Source of the DNA: Polaribacter tangerinus
GTDB lineage: Bacteria; Bacteroidota; Bacteroidia; Flavobacteriales; Flavobacteriaceae
Length of the DNA stretch: 64,000 nt
NCBI RefSeq assembly: GCF_038024095.1
Contig: NZ_CP150668.1
Span: 930,001 to 994,000 of the forward strand
Direction: 5' to 3'
In this document: piece after piece, positions 44,967-55,100 of the stretch
How the letters are laid out: each line of letters begins with the position of its first letter
Position numbering within the stretch: position 1 is the stretch's first letter
Notes under the pieces: model-generated
Told to the model about the DNA's origin: nothing
Databases searched by the model: none
The model's input: the letters and a program-made list of their open reading frames with translations, nothing else
Position numbers and translations under genes: made by a program

Positions 44967-45000
44967 AAAAAAAAGGTTAGACAAGTCTAACCTTTTTTTT
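44967..45000. terminator. Bidirectional terminator between the DUF1456 gene and trxA
   Basis: AAAAAAAAGGTTAGAC pairs perfectly with GTCTAACCTTTTTTTT around a 2-nt centre. Confidence 0.93.
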
Positions 45001-45015
45001 ATGTTTTGAAAAAAC

Positions 45016-45333
45016 CTACATTGCTGCGTCTATTTTTCCTGTATAAGTATTTTTTGGAGCAACACCAACTTGCTTATCTACTACTTCTCCATTTTTAAAT
45101 ATAAGTACTGTTGGTATATTTCTCACACCATATTTAGCTGCGAACTCTTGGTTTGCGTCTACATCTACCTTACCAACTACGGCTTTCCCTTCATAATCAT
45201 TATGAATTTCATCAACAATAGGTCCAACCATTCTACAAGGTCCACACCAAGCTGCCCAAAAGTCTACCAATACTGGTTTGTCTGATTTTAATACAATTTC
45301 TTCGAAATTTGCATCTGTAATTTCTAATGCCAT
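45016..45333 (-). CDS. trxA: Thioredoxin
   Basis: This 105-residue protein has the redox motif WAAWCGPCRMVGP (active-site Cys pair near residues 30-33), the cis-Pro loop VRNIPTVLIFKNGEVV and the DVDANQEFAAKYG segment. It is a classical cytosolic thioredoxin that reduces protein disulfides. It stands alone, convergent with the DUF1456 gene. Confidence 0.96.
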   Translation of the reverse strand: MALEITDANFEEIVLKSDKPVLVDFWAAWCGPCRMVGPIVDEIHNDYEGKAVVGKVDVDANQEFAAKYGVRNIPTVLIFKNGEVVDKQVGVAPKNTYTGKIDAAM

Positions 45334-45478
45334 TTTATATTTTTTATAGTTAATTCAATTTTCGATAGCCAAAAATACATATTTTTTTTAGATTCAATAT
45401 TTTATAAAAATTGCTTTTTACTATATATCTATCAATGGTACTTATTATAACCAACCAAATTTATGTGGTATAAAGAAC

Positions 45479-46432
45479 TTAAAAAATTGCAGAAGCTATT
45501 TTTTTTATGTTCGAAGACTTCCCCATAGAATAGTAGTGTAAAACAGGTACTCCTGCTGCTAATAGTTCTTTAGACTGAGCTATTGCCCAAGAAACGCCTA
45601 CCTCTCGAACTGCTGCATTTGTTGAACATTTTTCTACTTCTAAAATTAATTCTTCTGGTAAATCTATTCTAAAAACTTGAGGTAAAATTTGTAAGTGACG
45701 TTTTACAGCTATCGGCTTAATACCTGGTATAATTGGTACCGTAATACCTATTGCTCTGGCAGCTTTTACAAACTCAAAATACTTTTTGTTATCAAAAAAC
45801 ATCTGTGTTACTACATAATCTGCACCCGCTTTTACCTTTTCTTTCAAACGTTTTAAATCGGTTTGTAAAGACGGAGCCTCTAAATGTTTTTCAGGATACC
45901 CGGCAACGCCAATACAAAAATCAGCTTTATTTTCTGCTTCAATAACATCATGTAAATATTTTCCTTTATTTAAATTTTGAATTTGTGTTACCAAATCTTT
46001 TGCATATAAATGACCATTTTTACTGGGCTCAAAATATTTTTGATGACTCATCGCATCTCCTCTTAAAGCCATTACATTATCTATTCCTAAATAGTGACAA
46101 TCTACCAATAAATATTCTGTTTCCTCTTTTGTAAAACCTCCGCACAATACATGTGGTACTGTATCAACCTCATATTTATGTTTAATTGCAGCACAAATAC
46201 CCAAAGTTCCCGGACGCATTCTTGTCAATTTTCTGTCTAATAAACCAGCCTTTTCTACATAAACAAATTCTTCTCTAGAAGTAGTCACATCAATAAAAGG
46301 TGGCTTAAACTCCATTAAAGGATCTATATTATTATACAATTCTTTAATATTCTTTCCTTTTTTAGGTGGTATAATCTCAAAAGAAAACAAGGTTTTACCA
46401 TCCGATTTACGTATGTGTTCTGTAATTTTCAT
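45479..46432 (-). CDS. metF: 5,10-methylenetetrahydrofolate reductase
   Basis: This 317-residue FAD enzyme reduces methylene-THF to methyl-THF, the methyl donor for MetH. It has FSFEIIPPKKGK (residues about 16-27), FIDVTTSREE, ALRGDAM and VAGYPEKHLEA, VTQMFFDNKKYF and IPGIKPI, all MetF hallmarks. It is last in the split-metH run, 195 bp after the metH large-subunit stop with a dispersed repeat in between, so co-transcription is possible but not certain. Confidence 0.95.
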   Translation of the reverse strand: MKITEHIRKSDGKTLFSFEIIPPKKGKNIKELYNNIDPLMEFKPPFIDVTTSREEFVYVEKAGLLDRKLTRMRPGTLGICAAIKHKYEVDTVPHVLCGGFTKEETEYLLVDCHYLGIDNVMALRGDAMSHQKYFEPSKNGHLYAKDLVTQIQNLNKGKYLHDVIEAENKADFCIGVAGYPEKHLEAPSLQTDLKRLKEKVKAGADYVVTQMFFDNKKYFEFVKAARAIGITVPIIPGIKPIAVKRHLQILPQVFRIDLPEELILEVEKCSTNAAVREVGVSWAIAQSKELLAAGVPVLHYYSMGKSSNIKKIASAIF

Positions 46433-46473
46433 TTCTTCGTTTTATATAATGGAATCTTATTATTTATTTTTTG

Positions 46474-46606
46474 TTGGCGTTCCCTAAAAAGGGCGCGCTT
46501 TTCACTATATCTTTTTAGTAATCATGTTGTTAAAATTTATTCATTCTTCACAAATTTAATGGCACTTATTACTAAAAAGGATGCCGTTTCAATCGCTAAC
46601 GCACAT
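46474..46606. repeat. Dispersed intergenic repeat, copy C, with 12-bp inverted arms
   Basis: The element starts TTGGCGTT and ends AACGCAC like copy A. Inside, CTTTTTAGTAAT (46511-46522) and ATTACTAAAAAG (46568-46579) are perfect inverted arms. CCCTAAAAAGGG (46482-46493) is a further small palindrome. It lies between metH and metF. Confidence 0.75.
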
Positions 46607-46627
46607 TTCGTTATAACTACCTACTAT

Positions 46628-49303
46628 TTAAACTTCTGCTAAAGAAGGATGTAACCATTTTTTTGCTTTTTCTTTAGTAATACCTTTTCGATTGGCATAG
46701 TCGATAACTTGGTCTTCGGTTATTTTACCCAATCCAAAATATTTTGCTTCTTTGTTTGCAAAATAATATCCAGAAACTGCTGCTGCTGGCCACATAGCCA
46801 TGCTTTCCGTTAGGGTAACTCCTATTTGTTCTTCTACATCTAACAATTTCCAGATAGTTTCTTTTTCTAAATGATCTGGACATGCCGGATATCCTGGCGC
46901 AGGTCTTATTCCTTTGTATTCTTCTTTTATTAGTGCTTCATTCGTTAACTCTTCATCTGCAGAATAGCCCCAATGTTGCACCCGTACATTTTTATGTAAA
47001 TACTCTGCCAAAGCCTCTGCAAACCTATCTGCTATTGCTTGTACCATTATTGCCGAATAGTCATCTTCTTTTTGTTGGTAGGTTGTTGCTAATTCTTGAG
47101 CACCAAAAATGGCAACACAAAAAGCACCTATATAATCTGTTTTTTTTGCTTCTTTTGGTGCAATAAAATCAGCCAAGGCAATATTTGGAACTTCCTTTCT
47201 TTTTGATAGTTGTTGTCGTAAAGTTCTAAAAACAGCAATCTCTTTTCCTTTTTTCTGAACAGAAATATCATCATCATTTACAGAATTTGCTTCAAAAAGT
47301 CCGAATACTGCTTTTGGTTTTAATAATTTCTTAGCTATTATTTGTTCTATTAAACTTAATGCTTCCTTGTAAAGAGTGGTGGCCTGTTCTCCAACTATTG
47401 TATCAGACAAGATATTTGGGAACTTTCCGTGCAAATCCCAACTTCTAAAAAAAGGACTCCAGTCTATAAACGGAACCAATTCTTTTATACTAAGTTGCGC
47501 TAAAACTTGAACACCAAGCTCATTCGGCTTTTTTATTTGGCTAGTTTCCCAGTTAATTTTATGCTTTCTTTTTCTGGCTTCATTAATTGAAATATAAGAC
47601 TTTTCTTTACCTCGCTTTAAAAATTTATTACGAAAATGGTCGTATTCTTTTTTTAACTTTAAAGTATATTCTTTGTTTACTTTTTTATTTAATAAATCGC
47701 CAACTACCGTAACTGCTCTAGAGGCATCATTTACATGTACTACTGCATTTTTATATTGTGTATCTATTTTTACAGCTGTATGGGCTTTAGAAGTAGTTGC
47801 CCCACCAATTAATAAAGGAATTTTAAAATTCTGACGCTCCATTTCTTTGGCTAAATAAACCATTTCATCTAGAGAAGGAGTAATTAAACCACTCAAACCA
47901 ATAGCATCTACTTGCTTTTCAATAGCTGTTTTAATTATCTTTTCTGGAGGCACCATAACTCCTAAATCTATAATTTCGTAGTTGTTGCAAGCCAACACTA
48001 CACTCACAATATTTTTACCAATATCATGAACATCTCCTTTAACAGTTGCCATTAATATTTTACCAACAGGTTCTTTTTTATCTCCTTTTTCTGCTTCAAT
48101 AAAAGGGTTTAAGTATCCTACAGCTTTCTTCATTACTCTAGCAGATTTCACTACCTGAGGTAAAAACATTTTTCCCGACCCAAATAAATCGCCTACTACA
48201 TTCATACCAATCATTAAATGGCCTTCAATGACTTCTATTGGTGCAGACGCTTCTTGTCTTGCTTGTTCTACATCATCTATAATATAAGCGTCTATTCCTT
48301 TTACCAATGCATGCGTAATTCTGTCTTGTAAAGATTTATTTCTCCACGACAAATCTACTGTTTTGGCTATTTTAGAGCCTTTTACAGTTTCTGCAAAATC
48401 TAACAATTTTTCGGTAGCATCATCTCTTCTATCTAAAATTACATCCTCTACGTGTTCTAGTAAATTCTTCGGAATATCATCATAAACCTCTAACATTGCT
48501 GGGTTTACAATACCAATATTCATCCCTGCTTTAATTGCATGATATAAAAACACCGAATGCATAGCTTCTCGAACACCATTGTTTCCTCTAAATGAAAAGG
48601 ATACATTGCTTACGCCGCCACTTACAGAAACATTTGGCAAATTTTCTCGAACCCATTTTGTTGCTTCTATAAAATCTATTGCGTTTCTTCTGTGCTCTTC
48701 CATACCAGTAGCAACAGGAAAAATATTTAAATCGAAAATAATATCTTCAGATGCAAAGTCGACTTTATTTACTAAAATATCATAAGACCTTTTGGCTATT
48801 TCAATTCTTCTTTGGTAATTATCAGCTTGTCCAATTTCATCAAAAGCCATTACAATTACTGCAGCTCCATACCGTTTTATTTGCTTTGCCTGCCAAATAA
48901 AACTCTCTTCTCCTTCTTTAAGAGAAATAGAATTTACAACACACTTACCCTGAACAACTTGAAGACCTGCTTCTATAATTTCCCACTTAGAGCTATCTAT
49001 CATTATGGGCACTCTACAAATATCTGGCTCTGCTGCTATAAGATTTAAAAAACGAACCATGGCTTTTTTACCATCTATGAGTCCATCATCAAAATTCACA
49101 TCAATTATTTGAGCTCCTCCATCTACTTGATGTCTTGCTATTTCTAAAGCTTCATCGTATTTCTCTTCATTTATTAGTCTTAAAAACTTCCTTGAACCAG
49201 CAACATTTGTTCGCTCTCCTACATTGATGAAATTGCTGTTTTCGTTTAAAATTAAAGGTTCTAAACCAGACAATCTCATGTATTTATTTTGCTTCACTTT
49301 CAT
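46628..49303 (-). CDS. metH: Methionine synthase, cobalamin-dependent, large part (lacks Hcy domain)
   Basis: This 891-residue protein holds three of the four MetH modules. A pterin-binding domain starts [17 protein letters not shown]. The B12 cap and Rossmann domain contain [12 protein letters not shown] with the cobalt-ligand His at about 426. The C-terminal SAM-dependent reactivation domain has EAFAEYLH-like [13 protein letters not shown] and [12 protein letters not shown]. The homocysteine-binding module is a separate gene 15 bp upstream. Together they transfer methyl from methyl-THF to homocysteine. The ATG at 49303 gives the first plausible N-terminus; the next Met is 8 residues in. It is under the upstream SAM-I riboswitch by position. 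Confidence 0.95.
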   Translation of the reverse strand: MKVKQNKYMRLSGLEPLILNENSNFINVGERTNVAGSRKFLRLINEEKYDEALEIARHQVDGGAQIIDVNFDDGLIDGKKAMVRFLNLIAAEPDICRVPIMIDSSKWEIIEAGLQVVQGKCVVNSISLKEGEESFIWQAKQIKRYGAAVIVMAFDEIGQADNYQRRIEIAKRSYDILVNKVDFASEDIIFDLNIFPVATGMEEHRRNAIDFIEATKWVRENLPNVSVSGGVSNVSFSFRGNNGVREAMHSVFLYHAIKAGMNIGIVNPAMLEVYDDIPKNLLEHVEDVILDRRDDATEKLLDFAETVKGSKIAKTVDLSWRNKSLQDRITHALVKGIDAYIIDDVEQARQEASAPIEVIEGHLMIGMNVVGDLFGSGKMFLPQVVKSARVMKKAVGYLNPFIEAEKGDKKEPVGKILMATVKGDVHDIGKNIVSVVLACNNYEIIDLGVMVPPEKIIKTAIEKQVDAIGLSGLITPSLDEMVYLAKEMERQNFKIPLLIGGATTSKAHTAVKIDTQYKNAVVHVNDASRAVTVVGDLLNKKVNKEYTLKLKKEYDHFRNKFLKRGKEKSYISINEARKRKHKINWETSQIKKPNELGVQVLAQLSIKELVPFIDWSPFFRSWDLHGKFPNILSDTIVGEQATTLYKEALSLIEQIIAKKLLKPKAVFGLFEANSVNDDDISVQKKGKEIAVFRTLRQQLSKRKEVPNIALADFIAPKEAKKTDYIGAFCVAIFGAQELATTYQQKEDDYSAIMVQAIADRFAEALAEYLHKNVRVQHWGYSADEELTNEALIKEEYKGIRPAPGYPACPDHLEKETIWKLLDVEEQIGVTLTESMAMWPAAAVSGYYFANKEAKYFGLGKITEDQVIDYANRKGITKEKAKKWLHPSLAEV

Positions 49304-49318
49304 CTTATTGCTAACATT

Positions 49319-50338
49319 TTAATTAGACCTTTCGACAGTGCTAAAGGTTACAACTTTACGAGGTTTATATTTTGCTGCAATATTTGCAATTTCTCTAATA
49401 TGCTCTGGACTTGTACCACAACATCCTCCGATTATATTAATCAAATTTTTCTTTAAATATTCTTCTATTTGCTCACCCATTTCCTTTGGTGTTTCGTCAT
49501 ACTCACCAAAAGCATTTGGTAATCCTGCATTAGGGTGGGCAGATATTGCAAAATCTGTTTTATTAGCAATCGCCTCTAGGTGTGGTTGCAATAAATTGGC
49601 CCCTAAAGCACAGTTAAATCCTATAGATAATAATGGAATGTGTGATACTGATATTAAAAAAGCCTCTGCAGTTTGTCCAGACAAAGTTCTACCAGAGGCA
49701 TCGGTTATAGTTCCGCTTAACATTATTGGAATAGATATCTTTTTTTCTTCTTTCACTTCTTCTATTGCGAATAAAGCTGCTTTTGCATTTAAAGTATCAA
49801 ATACTGTTTCTACCAACAATACATCTACACCTCCATCTACTAAAGCGGTTACCTGTTCTTTATAGGCTTCACGTAATTCGCTGAAAGTTACTGCCCTAAA
49901 ACCTGGATCATTTACATCTGGAGACATACTAGCTGTTCTGTTTGTAGGACCTATAGAACCAGCCACAAAACGTGGTTTGTGAGGTTCTTTTTTGGTAAAT
50001 TCTGTAGCAACTTCTTTTGCTAGTTTTGCAGATTGATAGTTTAACTCATAAACCAAATGTTGCATATTATAGTCTGCCATTGCAATACTTGTAGATGAAA
50101 AGGTGTTGGTTTCTATAATATCTGCACCAGCCTCAAAATATTTTGCGTGTATGGTTTTTATGGCTGCTGGTTGTGTTAACGAAAGTAAGTCGTTATTACC
50201 TTGCAAAGAACTAGGATAATCTTTAAAGCGATTTCCCCTGTAATCTTCTTCAGTAAATTTATAGGCTTGTAGCATAGTACCCATGGCACCATCTAAAACA
50301 AGAATTCGTTTATTTATTTCATCTGTAATAGTAGACAT
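49319..50338 (-). CDS. metH: Methionine synthase, homocysteine-binding part
   Basis: This 339-residue protein is the N-terminal Hcy-methyltransferase module of MetH as its own polypeptide: LVLDGAMGTMLQAYKF, GADIIETNTFSST, VAGSIGPTNRTASMSPDVNDP, and the zinc site Cys residues in SIGFNCALGA and IIGGCCGTSPEHI. The start is the ATG at 50338; an in-frame TTG 36 bp upstream gives an unlikely extension. It precedes the large part by 15 bp and follows a SAM-I riboswitch, so SAM excess should lower its expression. Split MetH is seen in other Bacteroidota. Confidence 0.93.
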   Translation of the reverse strand: MSTITDEINKRILVLDGAMGTMLQAYKFTEEDYRGNRFKDYPSSLQGNNDLLSLTQPAAIKTIHAKYFEAGADIIETNTFSSTSIAMADYNMQHLVYELNYQSAKLAKEVATEFTKKEPHKPRFVAGSIGPTNRTASMSPDVNDPGFRAVTFSELREAYKEQVTALVDGGVDVLLVETVFDTLNAKAALFAIEEVKEEKKISIPIMLSGTITDASGRTLSGQTAEAFLISVSHIPLLSIGFNCALGANLLQPHLEAIANKTDFAISAHPNAGLPNAFGEYDETPKEMGEQIEEYLKKNLINIIGGCCGTSPEHIREIANIAAKYKPRKVVTFSTVERSN

Positions 50339-50394
50339 ATTTTGACTTTTTTTTATATCAATATATGTCGTCAAGAAAGGAATATTTTTTTGAG

Positions 50395-50514
50395 GTTATC
50401 TGTCTAGAAAAAAATTAACATCGTTAACTGTAAACTTGTAGAATTTAGCACCTTTCTTTGGTAAGAGGTTGCTAAGGCTTCATTGGGTCTAATCCCTCTG
50501 CCTTTCGTGATAAC
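50395..50514 (-). promoter_or_regulatory. SAM-I riboswitch upstream of split metH
   Basis: On the minus strand the SAM-I core is clear: P1 5' strand GTTATC, then AGAGGGATTAGACCC, GAAGCCTTAGCAACC, GGTGCTAAATTC and P1 3' strand GATAAC at 50395-50400. A TTAAC/GTTAA hairpin fits P4. It ends 57 nt before the ATG at 50338. SAM binding should shut off the metH run. No T-tract terminator is obvious, so control may be translational. Confidence 0.93.
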
Positions 50515-50604
50515 ATATAATTAATAAGTGAATGAACGCTGGTGTAAATATACTTAAAAAAGTGTTTTTTGTAAGATTATTTTCGATAAAATAATCGCTA
50601 TTTT

Positions 50605-50934
50605 TTATGATTCTGGAGCCAATACAACCTCTAATCCTTCTAGTTGATCGTTTATCTGAATTTGACATCCTAATCTGCTGTTTTCTTGCACATGAAAAGC
50701 CTCTGCCAACATAGCATCTTCATCATCGGAAATTTCTGGTAGTTCGTGGTTAGAAACTACATAACATTGGCAAGAAGCACACATTGCCATACCACCACAA
50801 ATACCAATTGTTCCTTCTTCTGCTAACTCATAAGAACGAACAACTTCCATTAAATTCATGGCCATATCTGTAGGTGCAACCACCTGGTGAACGACACCAT
50901 TTCTGTCGGTAATTTTAATGTTAACGTCTTGCAT
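50605..50934 (-). CDS. [2Fe-2S] ferredoxin, adrenodoxin type
   Basis: This 109-residue protein has the plant/adrenodoxin-type cluster ligands CGGMAMCASC (C-x5-C-x2-C) and a final Cys in SRLGCQIQI, with the acidic loop PEISDDEDAMLAEAF between. It carries single electrons to a partner oxidoreductase. It starts 45 bp after metZ on the same strand, so it is probably the last gene of the metY operon, directly before the metH riboswitch. Serving reductive reactivation of MetH is a plausible role, as inference; a general Fe-S role is the alternative. Confidence 0.93.
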   Translation of the reverse strand: MQDVNIKITDRNGVVHQVVAPTDMAMNLMEVVRSYELAEEGTIGICGGMAMCASCQCYVVSNHELPEISDDEDAMLAEAFHVQENSRLGCQIQINDQLEGLEVVLAPES

Positions 50935-50979
50935 TTTTGAGGTTATTATTTTTTTGCAAAGTTACAAAAAACCAACAAT

Positions 50980-52146
50980 TTAAAAGGACAAAGCTTGTTC
51001 TAAATCTTCAATAATATCTTCAACATTTTCTAATCCTACAGAAACTCTAACCAATCCATCAGTTATACCAACTTGCAACCTATCTTCTTCAGATAAACGA
51101 CCATGAGTAGTAGAGGCTGGATGCGTAACAATAGTTCGTGTATCTCCCAAATTAGCAGATAACGAACACATTTTTAATGCATCTAAAAATCTTCTTCCAG
51201 CGGCAATACCTCCCTTAATTTCAAACGCTACAATATTTCCCCCTAAAAGCATTTGCTTTTTGGCAATTTTGTATTGAGGATGCGACTTTAAAAATGGATA
51301 TTTTACAAACTCAACAGCTTCGCTTTTTTCTAAAAATTCAGCTAATTTTAATGCATTTTCAGCATGTTTTTCAACTCTTACAGCAAGGGTTTCTAAACTT
51401 TTAGATAAAACCCACGCATTAAATGGAGACATGGCTGGACCTGTATTTCTCGCAAATAAGTAAATCTCTCTCATTAAATCTTTACTACCAACAGTTACAC
51501 CGCCTAAAACCCTACCTTGACCATCTATAAGTTTTGTTGCTGAATGAATTACCAAATCTGCACCGAATTGTATTGGTTTTTGAACATAAGGAGTTGCAAA
51601 ACAATTATCTACAATAAAAATAAGCTGGTGCTTTTTTGCAATTTTACCTAATAACGCTAAGTCTAAAATATCTACTGCAGGATTTGTAGGTGTTTCTACA
51701 TATAAAATTTTAGTATTGTTTGTAATTAAGCTTTCTAAATTATCAACTTCATTTACTTTAAAGTAAGAAGTAGTAATATTCCACTTTGGTAAAAAATTTG
51801 TGAACATGCTGTGAGTAGAACCAAAAACAGAACGACAAGAAACCACATGATCTCCCGCATTTAAAAGTGCTGCAAAAGTGGTAAAAATAGCAGACATACC
51901 AGTAGCAAAAGCATACCCAGCTTCGGCGCCCTCCATAGCTACTATTTTGTCTGTAAATTCGGTAGTATTTGGATTGGTAAACCTACTGTATAAATTACGT
52001 TGCTTTTCCTCTGCAAATGAAGCTCTCATTTCTTCTGCATCTTCAAAAACAAAACTAGAGGTTAAATACAAAGGAGTAGAATGTTCTAAAAACTGTGTTC
52101 TCTCTGTTTGGTTTCTAATTGCTTGAGTTTCGAAATGTTTGCTCAT
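50980..52146 (-). CDS. metZ: O-acetyl/O-succinylhomoserine sulfhydrylase, MetZ type
   Basis: This 388-residue PLP enzyme adds sulfide to an activated homoserine to form homocysteine. It has YSRFTNPNTTEFTDKIVAME, the MetZ-like ATGMSAIFTTFAALLNAGDH, FIVDNCFATPYVQKPI, and the Schiff-base Lys in IHSATKLIDGQG. It lies 26 bp after the MetX-ThrA gene. The operon also encodes a MetY-type enzyme, so either the two differ in preferred sulfur donor or substrate, or they are partly redundant. With MetX in the operon, O-acetylhomoserine is the likely substrate. Confidence 0.9.
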   Translation of the reverse strand: MSKHFETQAIRNQTERTQFLEHSTPLYLTSSFVFEDAEEMRASFAEEKQRNLYSRFTNPNTTEFTDKIVAMEGAEAGYAFATGMSAIFTTFAALLNAGDHVVSCRSVFGSTHSMFTNFLPKWNITTSYFKVNEVDNLESLITNNTKILYVETPTNPAVDILDLALLGKIAKKHQLIFIVDNCFATPYVQKPIQFGADLVIHSATKLIDGQGRVLGGVTVGSKDLMREIYLFARNTGPAMSPFNAWVLSKSLETLAVRVEKHAENALKLAEFLEKSEAVEFVKYPFLKSHPQYKIAKKQMLLGGNIVAFEIKGGIAAGRRFLDALKMCSLSANLGDTRTIVTHPASTTHGRLSEEDRLQVGITDGLVRVSVGLENVEDIIEDLEQALSF

Positions 52147-52172
52147 TTTTTGTTCGTTATAAAAGTTGATAT

Positions 52173-55100
52173 CTAATTATTATTTTTCGCCAATCTTAAT
52201 ACATCTCCAAAAACACCACGAGCGGTAACCTCGCTTCCTGCTCCTGCTCCCTGTATAACAAGTGGTTGCTCTCCGTAAGAAGATGTATAAATTTCGAATA
52301 TTGCATCTGAACCTTTTAAGGACCCTAATGGAGAATCTTTAGCAACTGATACTAATTTAACAGCTAAATTTCCTTTTTCTTTAGATAAATCTCCACTTAA
52401 TTCCCCAATATATCTTAGCACGTGATTTGGAGATTGCTGTTCCTTTTTTTGTTGATACTCATGGTTCATAACCTCTACATTATTTAAAAAATCATGAACG
52501 GCTCCTTCTCTTAAATTTTCTGGTATTAGATTTTCAACTTGTACATCATCCAATTCATTTTCTAACTCTAATTCTCTTGCCAAAATTAATAATTTTCGAG
52601 CCACATCATTACCTCCCAAATCTTCTCTTGGATCTGGCTCTGTATATCCTTTAGAAATAGCTGCTTTTAACACTTCTGAAAAAAGAATATTTTCTGATGA
52701 AAATGTATTAAATAAATAACTTAAACTACCAGAAAACACACCTCGTATTTTTGTAATATTTTCGCCAGATTCGTGTAATAATCTTATGGTATCTATTAGC
52801 GGTAAACCCGCACCTACATTAGTCTCATACAAATACTGCTTTTTAATTTTTTTTAAATTTTTTCTTAGTTCTCTGTAAAAATCAAATGATAAAGTATTGG
52901 CTATTTTATTACACGAAACCAAATCGAAACCTGCTTTTACTAATGGTATATAGTTTTGAACAAAAAGCTCGCTCGCTGTATTATCAATGGCTATTAAATT
53001 TTCTAGATGATGTTCATTTACATATTCTACCAAACTAGTTAAGTTGGTATTTTCTTCTCCGTAATTTTCTAAATCACTTTCCCAGTTTTTTGAAACTCCA
53101 TCTCTTTGAAACAGTATTTTTTTTGAATTAGCGACAGCAAAAACATTCAATTGAATTTTTCTGCGCTCTAGTATAGCTTGTTTACTTTCTAAAATTTGTT
53201 CAATTAAAGTAGAACCAACCAATCCTTTTCCAAAAATAGCGATATTCACTTTTTTTGAAACGCCAAAAATCTGACCATGAATAACATTTACCGCTTTATG
53301 TAACGACGTTCTATTTACAACCAAACTCACATTTTTACCAGTAATTGTATTATTAAACAACACAGGTACTATTTGGTTTTTTATCAATGCATTATATGGA
53401 TGATGAAACTCACTTAAATCTTGACCGATAATTGAAATTACAGCTACATTGTCCATTATAGAAATCTGACTTACATCTTGTGAGTAAAAATCATTTTCAA
53501 ATTCTTTTTCTAACGCTACAACAGCATCAGATGCCTTATCTGAATCTATTATTAAACCAATACCTCTTTCAGAAGAACCCTGAGAAATAATACTTACACT
53601 AATATTATGATTGCTTAAGGCTTTAAAAATTCTAGCATCTACACCAACTTTTCCAAGCAATCCTCTACCTTCAAAATTTACCAAAGAAACATTTTCTATA
53701 GTAGCAATTGACTTAATTCCTTTTTCAGATGATTTCGCTGTAATTAATGTTCCTTTATCTTTTTTATCAAACGTATTTAAAATTCTTAAATTAATATTTT
53801 TCTCCAATAGCGGTATGATAGTTTTTGCATGTAAAACTGTAGTACCAAAGTTTGCTAATTCGTTTGCCTCTGAAAAAGAAAGCTGCTCAATTTTTTTGGC
53901 ATCTTTAACAAAGTCTGGGTTTGCAGTATAAATTCCACTAACATGAGTGTAATTTCTTAACTCATCTGCATCTAAATAGTTTGCCAATAATGCTGCAGTG
54001 TAATTGCTACCATTTCTACCCAATGTTGTGGTATCACCTTTTTTATTGGAAGAAATAAAACCAGTAACTATTTGTAATGAACTTGAATTGTTTTTAAAAT
54101 GAGTTGTTACATTTTCTAAAGAAAGTGACTGAATTGGTTGCGCATTCCCAAAATTATTATCTGTAAAAATTAATTTTCTTGCATCTGTTGCAGTTGCAGA
54201 AATTCCCTTTTTTTGAAGTAGACTAGCAATTAATTTTACTGCCATTAATTCTCCTTGTGCCAACACCTCATCTTTAACTTTCTTGCTATAATCTCCTAAT
54301 AAAAATACCCCACCAAATATTGTTTTAAGAGTTGTAAACTCTCCCGAAAAATCAACTGAATTGTCTGGTAATTTTTGATATTCTTTTAGTTGGCTAAACA
54401 ACTCTTTGTAGTCTTTCTTTTTTGCTGCTACTTCCAAAATATTTTCTAAAATATTTGTAGTGTTTCCTCTTGCAGATGCAACTACCGTAATTTTTTCGCC
54501 TTTGGCATGTAATTCTGAAATTATTTCTATAGTAGTTTTAATTCCTTTTCCGTTAGATAGAGAGGTGCCTCCAAACTTTAATATTTTCATCTTCTTTTCT
54601 CTATAATTTTTATTAAAAATAGGAGCTATTATTTTTTCCAACTGATCATATTCCATTAAAAATGCGTCATGCCCATGAACAGACTTAATCTCTTTATAGG
54701 TGACATTTTCTTTTGTTAATGCTACTTTTTTATAGGTTTCACGATTTTCATCAGCAGTAAAAAACAAATCAGAATCGACACCAATTATATGAATATTGGC
54801 AGATATTTTATCTAAAATTTCACTTTTTGTCTTTCCTCCTTTAGTGATATCAATTGTTTTTAATAACTGATTCATGAGCTTATAAGAAGACAATTGATAA
54901 CGTTCTTGAAGCTTTTTTCCGTGATGTAAAAGCCAGCTCTCTACATTAAAAATATCTGATTCGCTATTTTTTGTACGCTTAAATCTTTCATTAAAAGAAG
55001 CTGGTGTTCTATAGCAAAGCATTGCGTGCATCCTTGCATCATGAACAGGGTTTTTTGAGTTTACTAAAAACTGTTCTTGAATTTGACAATTAGCAATTAA

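Noticed and set aside
49338..49865. 175-codon plus-strand open frame opposite the homocysteine-binding gene
   Set aside because: Antisense to a well-supported conserved gene, with no recognisable motifs and no promoter.
46628..50338. Split metH as a frameshift or sequencing artefact
   Set aside because: Both parts have proper starts and stops at a domain border with a 15-bp spacer, and the same split is known in Bacteroidota.
50339..50374. TTG start extending the homocysteine-binding protein by twelve residues
   Set aside because: The extension is A/T-driven and unlike the family; the ATG at 50338 gives the expected MetH N-terminus.
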